Shown here piece by piece: positions 1-7,320 of a DNA stretch of 9,492 nucleotides; the first letter of the stretch is position 1, and every line of letters begins with the position of its first letter. Under the pieces are notes generated by a model. The model was given only the letters and a program-made list of their open reading frames with translations, made no database searches and was not told the origin of the DNA. The translations under genes and the position numbers were made by a program. The DNA lies in the NCBI GenBank assembly GCA_003537645.1, contig DPRM01000049.1, forward strand, positions 1-9,492. The letters run 5' to 3'. This DNA comes from Prolixibacteraceae bacterium (GTDB taxonomy: Bacteria > Bacteroidota > Bacteroidia > Bacteroidales > Prolixibacteraceae).

Positions 1-2
1 TT

Positions 3-509
3 CTTACCAGAGATTTCGATCCAACACGCACACAGGGCGCTACCCCATTACCTGGGAACAAAGGCTACACCTTTAATCAGGTCACTGCCATCTATCAGTC
101 AGGCATGGCACAATTGCTCTCCATGAATGCTGAATCCACAGTTGGTCAGTTTTATAATGGTCAGAATGCTACTTTGCGAGGTTCGCTTTCGTTCAGATTT
201 CAGCCTTGGGTACTTTTTAGCCTTGCACTCAATTACAGCGGAATCAGGCTTCCGGAGCCCTACTCGGATGCTGATATTTGGCTGGTAAGTCCCAAGATCG
301 ATGTTACTTTTAGCAAGTCACTTTTCTGGTCAACTCTGGTCCAATACAGTAATCAGCGCAATAATCTTGGTTTAAATTCCCGGCTACAATGGCGGTTTGC
401 ACCTCTATCTGATCTGTATTTAGTTTACAACGATAATTATTTTACAGACAACTTTGGTCCAAGGTTCAGGTCTATCAATCTGAAGTTGACCTATTGGCTA
501 AATATTTAA
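3..509 (+). CDS. DUF5916-type outer-membrane beta-barrel protein, C-terminal part (5' end outside window)
   Basis: The frame is open from base 3, so this is the 3' end of a longer gene; 168 residues are visible and an internal Met at base 105 is not a credible start. The visible part alternates polar and hydrophobic residues as outer-membrane strands do, and carries the C-terminal signature I associate with DUF5916 proteins: FSKSLFWSTLVQYSNQ, then LNSRLQWRFAPLSDLYLVYNDNY, then a final strand ending LKLTYWLNI. Family members usually have an N-terminal CBM9-like sugar-binding-type domain followed by a large barrel, several hundred residues in all; neither that domain nor a signal peptide can be checked here. 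The function of the family is not established. The next gene starts 27 bp downstream on the same strand, so co-transcription is plausible. An alternative is another TonB-independent barrel family; the family call rests on recalled motif resemblance. Confidence 0.72.
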   Translation, partial: LTRDFDPTRTQGATPLPGNKGYTFNQVTAIYQSGMAQLLSMNAESTVGQFYNGQNATLRGSLSFRFQPWVLFSLALNYSGIRLPEPYSDADIWLVSPKIDVTFSKSLFWSTLVQYSNQRNNLGLNSRLQWRFAPLSDLYLVYNDNYFTDNFGPRFRSINLKLTYWLNI

Positions 510-536
510 AATCATTAATTTGTAAAAAGCAACCCT

Positions 537-1010
537 ATGAAAACAACAATTATCGGACTATTTCTATTCATCCTGAGTGCGCAATTGTCCTTCGCACAAA
601 ATCCTTCGGCAAAGAGTTTCACCACCGCAGAACAGGAAATCATTAATCTTTCCAAAGAAAAATGGCAGTTGATGTCAGACAAAAATGTGGATGTCCTAAT
701 TAATCTCTTTCACGAAAAATCGGTGTTCGTTCACATGGGTGGAAGCTGGGGAAAAGAACAGGAAATCAATGTCATTAAAAGCGGAGGCATTTGGTACAAG
801 AAAGCAGATATTCATGAAGTATCGGTGAATATCATTGACAATACTGCCATCCTTTTAAATCGGATTGATTTGTTAGCCGTTGTTGGTGGAAATGAAGTCA
901 CCAATCCGTTTATGGTTACTGAAGTGTACGTAAAAGAAGGCAGTAGCTGGAAACTAGGCTCGCTATCGTTCACCAGATTGATGACGGCTCCAGTCAATAA
1001 CAATCATTAA
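537..1010 (+). CDS. Exported NTF2-like / DUF4440 (SnoaL-type) protein
   Basis: This 157-residue protein begins with a clear signal peptide (Lys2, hydrophobic core about residues 4-18, probable cleavage after SFA at residue 20, mature start QNPSAK). The mature part fits the NTF2-like cone fold: an N-terminal helix with EQEIINLSKEKWQLMSDKN (33-50), LINLFHEKSVFVHMGG (54-69), a strand with the DUF4440-like pattern VSVNIIDNTAILLNRIDL (95-112), and the terminal strands FMVTEVYVKEGSSWKLGSLSFTRL. Such proteins bind or isomerise small molecules, or serve only as binding domains; a specific reaction cannot be read from the sequence. It lies 13 bp upstream of the carboxylesterase gene and is followed by CMD and cupin genes, so a role with the same small molecule is a reasonable inference. 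The start is chosen because it gives a complete signal peptide. Confidence 0.8.
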   Translation: MKTTIIGLFLFILSAQLSFAQNPSAKSFTTAEQEIINLSKEKWQLMSDKNVDVLINLFHEKSVFVHMGGSWGKEQEINVIKSGGIWYKKADIHEVSVNIIDNTAILLNRIDLLAVVGGNEVTNPFMVTEVYVKEGSSWKLGSLSFTRLMTAPVNNNH

Positions 1011-1023
1011 AAACGTATCAAAT

Positions 1024-2673
1024 ATGAAAAAAATATTAGCAGGTTTAGCGATCATTATTAGTTTCAGCTTGCAGGCACAGCAAACTGGTGTAAATACTTC
1101 TCAGGAAGCGGCACCTAAAATTCGAACAGCTTCAGGCATCGTGCGCGGTGTTGCTGAAGGAGCTGTCGAAAGTTTCAAAGGAATTCCTTATGCTGCTGCT
1201 CCTGTCGGAGAATTTCGCTGGCGTCCTCCACAACCCGTTGCCGGATGGCAGGGAGAGCTCGATGCAAGTAAATTTGGTGCGAATTGCGCACAGGGAGGAT
1301 GGGGCGCTGCTCCGGGAACCATTCAGGCGGGCTCGTCGGAGGATTGCTTGTTCCTTAATATTTGGAGACCTGCCGGAGCTAAAAAGAAAGCAAAGCTACC
1401 GGTCATGGTATGGATTCACGGTGGCGCCTTTGTGGGAGGTAGCGGCTCCGGACCTGGTGTTGAAGGTCAGTTTGCAAAAAAAGGAGTTATACTGATTACA
1501 ATCAATTACCGCCTGGGGCGCCTCGGTCATTTTGCATTCCCTGCGTTGAGCAAGGAACATCCGGAAGAACCCAAGGGCAGCTACGCCTTTATGGATCAGA
1601 TCGCAGCACTAAAATGGGTACAGCAGAACATTGCAGCTTTTGGTGGCGATCCAAAAAATGTGACCATTTTCGGATTCTCTGCCGGTGGTGTTTCAATCCA
1701 TTCACTGTTGACAATTCCGTCTGCAAAAGGACTTTTCCATAAGGCAATCGGTCATTCCAGCGGTGGTCGCGATGGCGTTCTCACCGGAAGACCAATCAAT
1801 AAAGAAAATGCCAGTCAATATTACCCTGTTTCAGCAGAAACCATCGGGATAAACTTTGCCAAAAAACATGGGATTGAAGGCACAGATGCCGCAGCTTTGG
1901 CCAGATTACGCGCCCTGAAAGTGGAAGAAATTGTGGATGGCGGACAGGAAAATGACGGACAGGGCGGTCCGCGTATTTATTCAGGTCCGATTTTGGACGG
2001 CAAACTGGTTGCAGAAACTACTACTAGCGCTTACAATGCTGGCCATCAGGCACGCGTTCCGCTTATGATTGGAAATAACAGTGCAGAAATAGGTGGAAAC
2101 TTTGTTAATCAAAGCAAATCAAAAGAAGAGCTGTTTGCCATGTTCGGTGAATTGGCAGGTGAGGCAAAAGCAGCATACGACCCAGATGGGACAAAGGAAT
2201 TTGCCGAAGTACAGACAAGGTTTAATACCGACAAGGTTTGGGCAGAGCCTGCAAGGTTCGCCGCACGGTCCGTTGCCGCCGTTGGTAATCCGGCCTATAT
2301 TTTTCTTTTCTCTTACGTACCTTCTGCCATGAAGGAGAGGATGAAATATGGCCCCGGACACGGAACTGATATTTCTTTTGTGTTCGACAATTTGGGAATA
2401 GGAGGATTCGGGCCGCCACCACCACCTCCGACGGCCGAAGACAAAGAAGTCGCCAGAATCATGAACGCTTATTGGGTAAACTTCGCAAAAACCGGTAATC
2501 CTAATGGAAATGGTCTGCCGAAATGGCCCATTTACTCGCCTAAAACAAACGAGTTACTCGAAGTTCAGCCGGATGGAAAACCTGTAGGCAAAACAGACCC
2601 AACAAAAGCCAGACTGGATGTTATTGAAAAGGCAGTGAACATGGGAGATAAACTACAGCCAAATGGAATATAA
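1024..2673 (+). CDS. Exported type-B carboxylesterase (para-nitrobenzyl-esterase-like)
   Basis: The 549-residue protein has a signal peptide (residues 1 to about 18, ending SLQAQ) and a full-length alpha/beta-hydrolase of the carboxylesterase type-B family, which hydrolyses carboxylic esters. Visible landmarks in order are FKGIPYAAAPVGEFRWRPP (51-69), the SEDCLFLNIW signature (105-114) whose Cys108 probably pairs with Cys88, the oxyanion-hole loop HGGAF (132-136), the nucleophile elbow GFSAG with Ser219, the acidic residue Glu355 in NNSAE, and His446 in GPGHGTDISFVF. The triad therefore looks intact. A run of six prolines (464-469) follows shortly after the catalytic His region. Length is typical of the family. 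Cleavage should occur in the periplasm or at the cell surface. Its end overlaps the start of the CMD gene by 11 bp, which suggests translational coupling. The natural substrate is unknown; aromatic or carbohydrate esters are possibilities only. Confidence 0.93.
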   Translation: MKKILAGLAIIISFSLQAQQTGVNTSQEAAPKIRTASGIVRGVAEGAVESFKGIPYAAAPVGEFRWRPPQPVAGWQGELDASKFGANCAQGGWGAAPGTIQAGSSEDCLFLNIWRPAGAKKKAKLPVMVWIHGGAFVGGSGSGPGVEGQFAKKGVILITINYRLGRLGHFAFPALSKEHPEEPKGSYAFMDQIAALKWVQQNIAAFGGDPKNVTIFGFSAGGVSIHSLLTIPSAKGLFHKAIGHSSGGRDGVLTGRPINKENASQYYPVSAETIGINFAKKHGIEGTDAAALARLRALKVEEIVDGGQENDGQGGPRIYSGPILDGKLVAETTTSAYNAGHQARVPLMIGNNSAEIGGNFVNQSKSKEELFAMFGELAGEAKAAYDPDGTKEFAEVQTRFNTDKVWAEPARFAARSVAAVGNPAYIFLFSYVPSAMKERMKYGPGHGTDISFVFDNLGIGGFGPPPPPPTAEDKEVARIMNAYWVNFAKTGNPNGNGLPKWPIYSPKTNELLEVQPDGKPVGKTDPTKARLDVIEKAVNMGDKLQPNGI

Positions 2674-3412
2674 TGACTCAAATAAAACGTTCGGTAAATG
2701 GCTGTTAATTTTTATGGTTCTCGGCTGTTTGCCTTTTTATATCTCCGCCCAAAATAAAATGAGCCCGGATCAACAACTCACCGCAAAACAGCAAAGCATT
2801 ATTCAGATTGCCGCGCTTGCTGCCGAAGGAGATTTGCAGGCATTAAAGCCTTTGCTGAACAAGGGACTAAACACCGGATTAACCATCAACCAAATCAAGG
2901 AAGTCCTTGTACACTTATATGCCTATTGCGGTTTCCCGCGCAGCATACGCGGTTTACAGACTTTTATGGAAGTATTGAATGAACGCAAAGCCAAAGGCAT
3001 TAATGATGTATTGGGAGCTGAAGCATCACCCATTCCGGAGGAACAACCCAAATACGAGCGGGGTAAAAAGGTGTTGGGAGAACTCACCAAATCGCCGCAA
3101 GACGGAGCCTTGACAGGTTACGGTGCCTTTGCCCCGGTCATAGATACCTTCCTGAAAGAGCATTTGTTTGCCGATATTTTTGAAAGGGACATTTTAACTT
3201 ATGCTGAACGGGAATTGGTCACGATTTCGGTTTTAAGTGCAATTGGCAACGCAGAACCAATGCTTCGAAGTCATTTATCTATTTGCCTGAATGTTGGGTT
3301 AACCCCCATACAATTAACTGAATTTGTGGAAATTATACAATCGACTCTGGGTGAAAAAGAAGCCAAAGAAGCGCAGAAAGTTGTAAATGAGGTCCTGAAA
3401 AATCAGAAATAA
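2663..3412 (+). CDS. Exported two-domain carboxymuconolactone decarboxylase (CMD) family protein
   Basis: The 249-residue protein has two helical CMD-type repeats. The first (about 45-110) contains GLTINQIKEVLVHLYAYCGFP, close to the YCGxP segment of PcaC-type proteins, with His84 and Cys89. The second (about 165-245) contains ERELVTISVLSAIGNAEPMLRSH, then His204, Cys208 and GLTPIQLTEFVEII, but has no YCGxP segment. The CxxC of AhpD-type peroxidase partners is absent. The N-terminus carries a signal peptide or anchor (hydrophobic residues 13-28, ending YISAQ), which is unusual for a family that is mostly cytosolic. The chosen ATG overlaps the esterase stop by 11 bp; a later ATG at base 2714 would leave only a short hydrophobic leader. 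Reactions known in the family are decarboxylation of gamma-carboxymuconolactone and thiol redox chemistry; which, if either, applies here is open. The neighbouring cupin lipoprotein is a frequent partner. Confidence 0.88.
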   Translation: MEYNDSNKTFGKWLLIFMVLGCLPFYISAQNKMSPDQQLTAKQQSIIQIAALAAEGDLQALKPLLNKGLNTGLTINQIKEVLVHLYAYCGFPRSIRGLQTFMEVLNERKAKGINDVLGAEASPIPEEQPKYERGKKVLGELTKSPQDGALTGYGAFAPVIDTFLKEHLFADIFERDILTYAERELVTISVLSAIGNAEPMLRSHLSICLNVGLTPIQLTEFVEIIQSTLGEKEAKEAQKVVNEVLKNQK

Positions 3413-3427
3413 TTTAACTCAAAGAAA

Positions 3428-3913
3428 ATGAAATACATTTTAAAATTCAGCCTACTGTTTTTGACAGTTTTATTTGTGGCTTGTAATACTAATCAGCCTG
3501 ATACAACTGAACAAAAAACAGAATCACTTTTCCCCAAAGGGAATCAAATCACCAACAACAACTTTACAGGTACAGCTTATTTGTACATGATGGGAGCAAG
3601 CGATACCACGCTTCATACCAGTTTTGGCAACGTAACTTTCGAACCCAAAGCAAGAACAAACTGGCACTCGCATCCGGGTGGTCAAATACTCCTTATAACC
3701 GAAGGCAAAGGCTTTTACCAGGCAAAAGGTGAACCTGCCCGGTTATTGCACAAAGGCGATGTGGTGGAAATTCCACGAAACGTGGTGCACTGGCATGGTG
3801 CAGCTCCTGACAGCGAATTTGCACACATTGCAATTAGCCTGAATACGGATGAAGGCGGTGCGGTTTGGTTAGTGCCCGTTACTGATGAAGAATACAATCA
3901 ATCCACCAAATAA
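3428..3913 (+). CDS. Cupin-domain lipoprotein
   Basis: This 161-residue protein starts with a hydrophobic leader that ends LFVAC, with Cys19 as the likely lipidated residue, followed by a polar linker (NTNQPDTTEQK). The rest is a single small beta-barrel cupin. Motif 1 is WHSHPGGQILLITEGKG (79-95), giving metal ligands His80, His82 and Gln86. Motif 2 is GDVVEIPRNVVHWHGA (110-125), giving His121 as the fourth ligand (His123 is an alternative). Gln in place of the usual Glu is common among the small cupins found with CMD proteins, some of which are hydroxynitrile lyases or handle reactive carbonyl compounds; the activity here is unknown. It would sit in the periplasm or outer membrane, with its CMD neighbour 15 bp upstream. 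The lipobox has Phe at -3, so lipidation is probable but not certain. Confidence 0.9.
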   Translation: MKYILKFSLLFLTVLFVACNTNQPDTTEQKTESLFPKGNQITNNNFTGTAYLYMMGASDTTLHTSFGNVTFEPKARTNWHSHPGGQILLITEGKGFYQAKGEPARLLHKGDVVEIPRNVVHWHGAAPDSEFAHIAISLNTDEGGAVWLVPVTDEEYNQSTK

Positions 3914-4008
3914 TTTATATTTACAGTAAACCCAAAATACTGGATATCATTACAACGGAAATATTTCTGACTTATTAAAAAATCAATATCAGCTAAAAAC
4001 CAACCAAA
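3914..4008 (+). other. 95-bp AT-rich gap before the propeller gene
   Basis: This is the longest non-coding stretch in the window. It is AT-rich and ends in an A-rich leader (AAAAACCAACCAAA) directly before the ATG. A TATATTTA at 3916-3923 resembles the Bacteroidota -7 element (TAnnTTTG) but lacks the final G, and there is no TTTG at a suitable distance upstream. No inverted repeat followed by a T run was seen. It may hold a weak promoter for the last two plus-strand genes, but nothing decisive is visible. Confidence 0.3.
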
Positions 4009-5340
4009 ATGAAAAATCAACTGATTTCTGCATCCGTATTTGTCCTGATGGCATTCGCACACAGCGTTTTTGCACAGGACTGGCCTCAGTTTCTTGGACC
4101 CAACAGAAACAGCATTTCAGAACAAAAAGGCATTTTACGAACTTGGCCTGCAAGTGGGCCTGAAGTTTTATGGACTGTCAATGTGGGCATCGGTTATGGC
4201 GGTCCAGTAATAAAAGATGGCCGGGTTTATCTGCTCGACAGAATCGACAGTATCGGAGATATCATGCGAAGTTTCGACTTTGCAACAGGCAAGGAACTAT
4301 GGAGTTCCTCAATTGCATCGCCAGGAGCCTTCCCATTTCCCGGTTCGCGGAGTGTACCGGCTGTTGATGGAAACTTTGTTTATGCCTGTGGCGCTGTTGG
4401 CGATTTGTTTTGCATGGACATTAAAACGCATCAGATGGTTTGGCATAAAAATATCTGGACCGATTATGGCGGTAAAGAGCTTCCTATCTGGGCCATTTCT
4501 CAATGCCCTCTCATTTATGGAAATATGGTCATCGTATCCTCACATGCTCCTGAAGCCGGCGTGGTTGCTTACAATAAACTTACGGGTGACATCGTATGGA
4601 AAACCCCAAATCTAGGAAACGAGACCTACGTAAGCCCTTCATTTATAAAGATATCTGGTGAAGACCAGATTGTTATGGTAACATCCTCAACCAATCCGTT
4701 CGGCCATCCGGGAGCAGAAAAAACGATGGGCAAAATCATCGGAATTGAACCACTAACGGGCAAAGTTCTGTGGGAATACAAAAATTGGGAATGTCATATC
4801 TCGGTGGCAAATGCCTTAGAAGCCGGTGAAAACAAACTGCTTGTTGTCGGGGGTTATGAGCTTGGTTGCGTGATGATTAAGGTGGATAAAAAGGCTGACG
4901 GAAGCTTCACTGTTGCCGAACTTTTTAAGCACAATGAATTTGGAGATCATACCAAACCCCCGGTACTGTTTAACGGTTATTTCTATGCTCAATTTTCAAC
5001 CAATGGGAAACGCGATGGCTTGGTTTGCATGGATATGGATGGGAAAATTATGTGGAAAACAAAAAATGCACCCAAATTTGACAAAGGCAGCATGATTTTG
5101 GCCGATGGATTAATTCTTGCAACCGACGGCACCAATAAATTGTATCTGATTGAACCTGACCCGGCTGGCTTTAAACCACTGGCTTCGGCAGATTTACTTA
5201 AACAGGGCGGTGTGGACAACAGAAACAGAATGACCAATTTTGGCGGACCAACACAAAATTGGGCGCCCATCGCACTTGCTGATGGAAAACTGTTGATCCG
5301 CGATCAAAGTCGGATGATGTGTGTGAAAGTGGCTGAATAA
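4009..5340 (+). CDS. Exported PQQ-like beta-propeller repeat protein
   Basis: The 443-residue protein has a signal peptide (residues 1-22, ending VFAQ) and then DWPQFLGPNRNSIS, the typical entry motif of PQQ-like propellers in Bacteroidota and Planctomycetes. Blade repeats ending in a tryptophan-containing turn are visible at FDFATGKELWSS (89-100), MDIKTHQMVWHK (136-147), YNKLTGDIVWKT (188-199), IEPLTGKVLWEY (246-257) and MDMDGKIMWKT (341-351). The fold is shared by BamB and by quinoprotein dehydrogenases. There is no adjacent Cys-Cys pair and no cytochrome domain, so a true PQQ alcohol dehydrogenase is not supported; a binding or scaffold role is as likely. It should be periplasmic. A 95-bp gap separates it from the cupin gene, the largest gap in this gene run, so it may have its own promoter, although I found no good one. 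The aldo/keto reductase follows after 17 bp. Confidence 0.85.
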   Translation: MKNQLISASVFVLMAFAHSVFAQDWPQFLGPNRNSISEQKGILRTWPASGPEVLWTVNVGIGYGGPVIKDGRVYLLDRIDSIGDIMRSFDFATGKELWSSSIASPGAFPFPGSRSVPAVDGNFVYACGAVGDLFCMDIKTHQMVWHKNIWTDYGGKELPIWAISQCPLIYGNMVIVSSHAPEAGVVAYNKLTGDIVWKTPNLGNETYVSPSFIKISGEDQIVMVTSSTNPFGHPGAEKTMGKIIGIEPLTGKVLWEYKNWECHISVANALEAGENKLLVVGGYELGCVMIKVDKKADGSFTVAELFKHNEFGDHTKPPVLFNGYFYAQFSTNGKRDGLVCMDMDGKIMWKTKNAPKFDKGSMILADGLILATDGTNKLYLIEPDPAGFKPLASADLLKQGGVDNRNRMTNFGGPTQNWAPIALADGKLLIRDQSRMMCVKVAE

Positions 5341-5357
5341 CTTAAAACAGAAAACAG

Positions 5358-6350
5358 ATGAATTTACAAAAACGACAATTAGGGAATAGTGGTCTGGAGG
5401 TTTCGGCCATTGGTTTAGGCTGCATGGGAATGAGTTTTTCATTTCCTCCTTTCCCCGATAAGAAAGATATGATTGTGATGCTTCGCCAGGCCGTGGAGCG
5501 TGGCGTAACTTTTTTCGACACTGCTGAAGTGTATGGGCCCTACGTAAACGAAGAACTGGTTGGTGAAGCACTTAAACCATTTAAAGGCGAAGTGGTAATT
5601 GCCACGAAATTCGGGTTCAATATTCAGGATGGGAGAATGGTTGGACTGAACAGTCGCCCCGAAAACATTCGGCGGATGGTTGAAGCGTCGCTAAAACGCC
5701 TGCGTGTTGAAACCATCGATTTGCTATACCAGCACAGAGTTGATCCGGCTGTTCCAATGGAAGACGTTGCCGGAACTGTAAAAGATTTGATTCATGAAGG
5801 GAAAGTAAAATATTTCGGGATGTCGGAAGCCGGAGTTCAGGCCATTCGCAAGGCACATGCTGTTTTGCCGGTAACTGCATTACAAAGTGAATACTCGCTT
5901 TGGTGGCGCGAACCGGAGGGCGAAATCCTGTCAACTCTCGAAGAATTGGGTATTGGATTTGTACCGTTCAGTCCGCTGGGTAAAGGTTTCCTCACAGGTA
6001 AAATCGATGCCAATACCACTTTTGAAAGTACCGATTTCCGAGCTTCAGTTCCTCGTTTTTCTGAAGAAAACCGCAAAGCCAATCAGGCTGTGGTCGATTT
6101 ACTTGCAACAATTGCAAGCGGAAAAGAAGCAACAACGGCGCAAGTGGCCCTGGCATGGGTACTGGCTCAAAAACCATGGATTGTACCAATTCCGGGCACA
6201 ACGAAACTGCATCGTCTCGACGAAAACCTTGGGGCTTTGAACGTTGCACTCACTTCGGATGACCTGAAAAAGATTAATGAGGCGGTCTCAAAAATTAACA
6301 TCCAAGGCGACAGATATACCGAAGCTGCTCAAAAGATGATTAACAGGTAA
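5358..6350 (+). CDS. Aldo/keto reductase, NADP-dependent, cytosolic
   Basis: A complete 330-residue aldo/keto reductase that uses NAD(P)H to reduce aldehydes or ketones to alcohols. The (beta/alpha)8 barrel landmarks are all present: LGNSGLEVSAIGLGCMGMS (8-26), FFDTAEVYGPYVNEELVGEAL (52-71 region), IATKFGF (81-87), DLLYQHRVD (121-129), FVPFSPLGKGFLTG (201-214) and the C-terminal cofactor segment VPIPGTTKLHRLDENLGA (276-293). The catalytic tetrad can be placed as Asp54, Tyr59, Lys84 and His126. The LGCMGMS start and overall length resemble the AKR13/YakC-like group. There is no signal peptide, so it is the one cytosolic enzyme in a run of exported proteins and could act on a product that is imported. 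It starts 17 bp after the propeller gene and its stop lies 23 bp from the stop of the converging dehydratase gene, with no convincing hairpin between. Substrate unknown. Confidence 0.95.
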   Translation: MNLQKRQLGNSGLEVSAIGLGCMGMSFSFPPFPDKKDMIVMLRQAVERGVTFFDTAEVYGPYVNEELVGEALKPFKGEVVIATKFGFNIQDGRMVGLNSRPENIRRMVEASLKRLRVETIDLLYQHRVDPAVPMEDVAGTVKDLIHEGKVKYFGMSEAGVQAIRKAHAVLPVTALQSEYSLWWREPEGEILSTLEELGIGFVPFSPLGKGFLTGKIDANTTFESTDFRASVPRFSEENRKANQAVVDLLATIASGKEATTAQVALAWVLAQKPWIVPIPGTTKLHRLDENLGALNVALTSDDLKKINEAVSKINIQGDRYTEAAQKMINR

Positions 6351-6373
6351 TTGTAAATTAACACAACACTAGA

Positions 6374-7318
6374 TTAAAACGGCAACTTCCCCAAATCCAC
6401 ATTTCCGCCGCTTAAGATGATGCCGACTTTTTTGCTTTTCACGTCCACTTTGTTTTCGAGAATGGCCGCCAACGGAACAGCCGATGATGGTTCGATGATT
6501 ATTTTCATGCGTTCCCAAATCATACGCATGGCTGAAACAATGCTTTCTTCCGAAACGGTTGCAATCTGATCCACATTATTCAGGATAATCGGAAAGGTCA
6601 GGCTTCCGAGCGAAGTCAGCAAGCCATCGGCAATGGTTTTAGGTGAAACCGACGGCTGAAGGGTTTTGGAATAATACGACCGGAAAGCATCGTCGGCACC
6701 TGCAGGTTCTGCTGCAATTACCAGGGCATTGGGCAGCAAAGCTTTGGTCGAAAGTGCCGTCCCGCTTAATAATCCGCCGCCGCCAACGGGTGCCATCACC
6801 ACGTCGAGAGCACCAATTTCTTCAATCAATTCTTTGGCCGCAGTTCCCTGTCCGCAAATTACATGGAAGTAATTGTACGGATGGATTTCAGTTGCTCCGG
6901 TTTGTTCTGCCACTTTTTTCAGGGTCGATTCGCGGGCTTCCAACGTTGGCGTGCAAAAAGTGATTTGAGCACCGTAACCAGCCACCGCAATTTTTTTGAT
7001 TTCAGGAGCATTTTCGGGCATCACGATGTAGGCCGGAATGCCCCGCATCCGGGCTGCCAAAGCCAGTGCCGCAGCATGATTTCCGGAGGAATGGGTGCAG
7101 ACCCCGTTTTTAGCTTCATCATCGGACAGCGAAAACACCGAATTGCATGCACCACGAAACTTAAAGGCACCTACTTTTTGCAGGTTTTCGCATTTGAAAA
7201 ATAGCTCGGCACCCACCATCTGGTTGATGCTTTGCGAACTCAAAACCGGTGTGCGGTGAATGTACGGACGAATACGCTCGTGCGCTTTTTCAATATCGGA
7301 AAAGGTTGGTAGGTTCAT
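6374..7318 (-). CDS. PLP-dependent threonine/serine dehydratase or serine racemase (fold-type II)
   Basis: The 314-residue enzyme belongs to the fold-type II PLP family that deaminates Thr or Ser to 2-oxo acids, or racemises serine. Lys53 in KVGAFKFRGA is the Schiff-base lysine. The phosphate- and substrate-binding motifs are THSSGNHAAALALAAR (75-90), the glycine loop PVGGGGLLSG (177-186) and ILSGGNVDLG (301-310). Glu204, Ala208 and Asp210 match in spacing the Mg-binding residues of eukaryotic serine racemase (Glu210, Ala214, Asp216). The protein stops after the catalytic domain and lacks the ACT-like regulatory domain of biosynthetic IlvA, so feedback control by isoleucine is unlikely. Catabolic dehydratase and serine racemase cannot be separated from the sequence alone. 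It is the last gene of the lpxK-led operon and begins 2 bp after the GNAT gene stop, so it is almost certainly translated from the same message. Confidence 0.92.
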   Translation of the reverse strand: MNLPTFSDIEKAHERIRPYIHRTPVLSSQSINQMVGAELFFKCENLQKVGAFKFRGACNSVFSLSDDEAKNGVCTHSSGNHAAALALAARMRGIPAYIVMPENAPEIKKIAVAGYGAQITFCTPTLEARESTLKKVAEQTGATEIHPYNYFHVICGQGTAAKELIEEIGALDVVMAPVGGGGLLSGTALSTKALLPNALVIAAEPAGADDAFRSYYSKTLQPSVSPKTIADGLLTSLGSLTFPIILNNVDQIATVSEESIVSAMRMIWERMKIIIEPSSAVPLAAILENKVDVKSKKVGIILSGGNVDLGKLPF

Positions 7319-7320
7319 GA

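Noticed and set aside
494..522. Possible Bacteroidota promoter (TTGG ... TTAATTTG) ahead of the DUF4440 gene
   Set aside because: Both boxes deviate from TTTG / TAnnTTTG, the spacing is only 17 bp, and transcription would start just a few bases before the ATG at 537.
3962..3969. TATTTCTG as a -7 promoter element ahead of the propeller gene
   Set aside because: One conserved T is replaced by C and no TTTG lies at the expected distance upstream.
4989..5270. Open frame on the minus strand inside the propeller gene (93 codons), and similar antisense frames elsewhere
   Set aside because: Each lies wholly or mainly opposite a gene with clear family motifs, shows no recognisable domain, and has low-complexity antisense composition.
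4009..5340. Calling the propeller protein a PQQ-dependent alcohol dehydrogenase or BamB
   Set aside because: It lacks the adjacent-cysteine pair and cytochrome domain expected of the dehydrogenases, and is not in a BamB-type gene context; only the fold is supported.
6348..6360. Small inverted repeat TAATT-gta-AATTA between the two converging genes, as a possible shared terminator
   Set aside because: The stem is five A/T pairs with a 3-base loop and no adjacent T run, too weak to call a terminator; it also overlaps the aldo/keto reductase stop codon.
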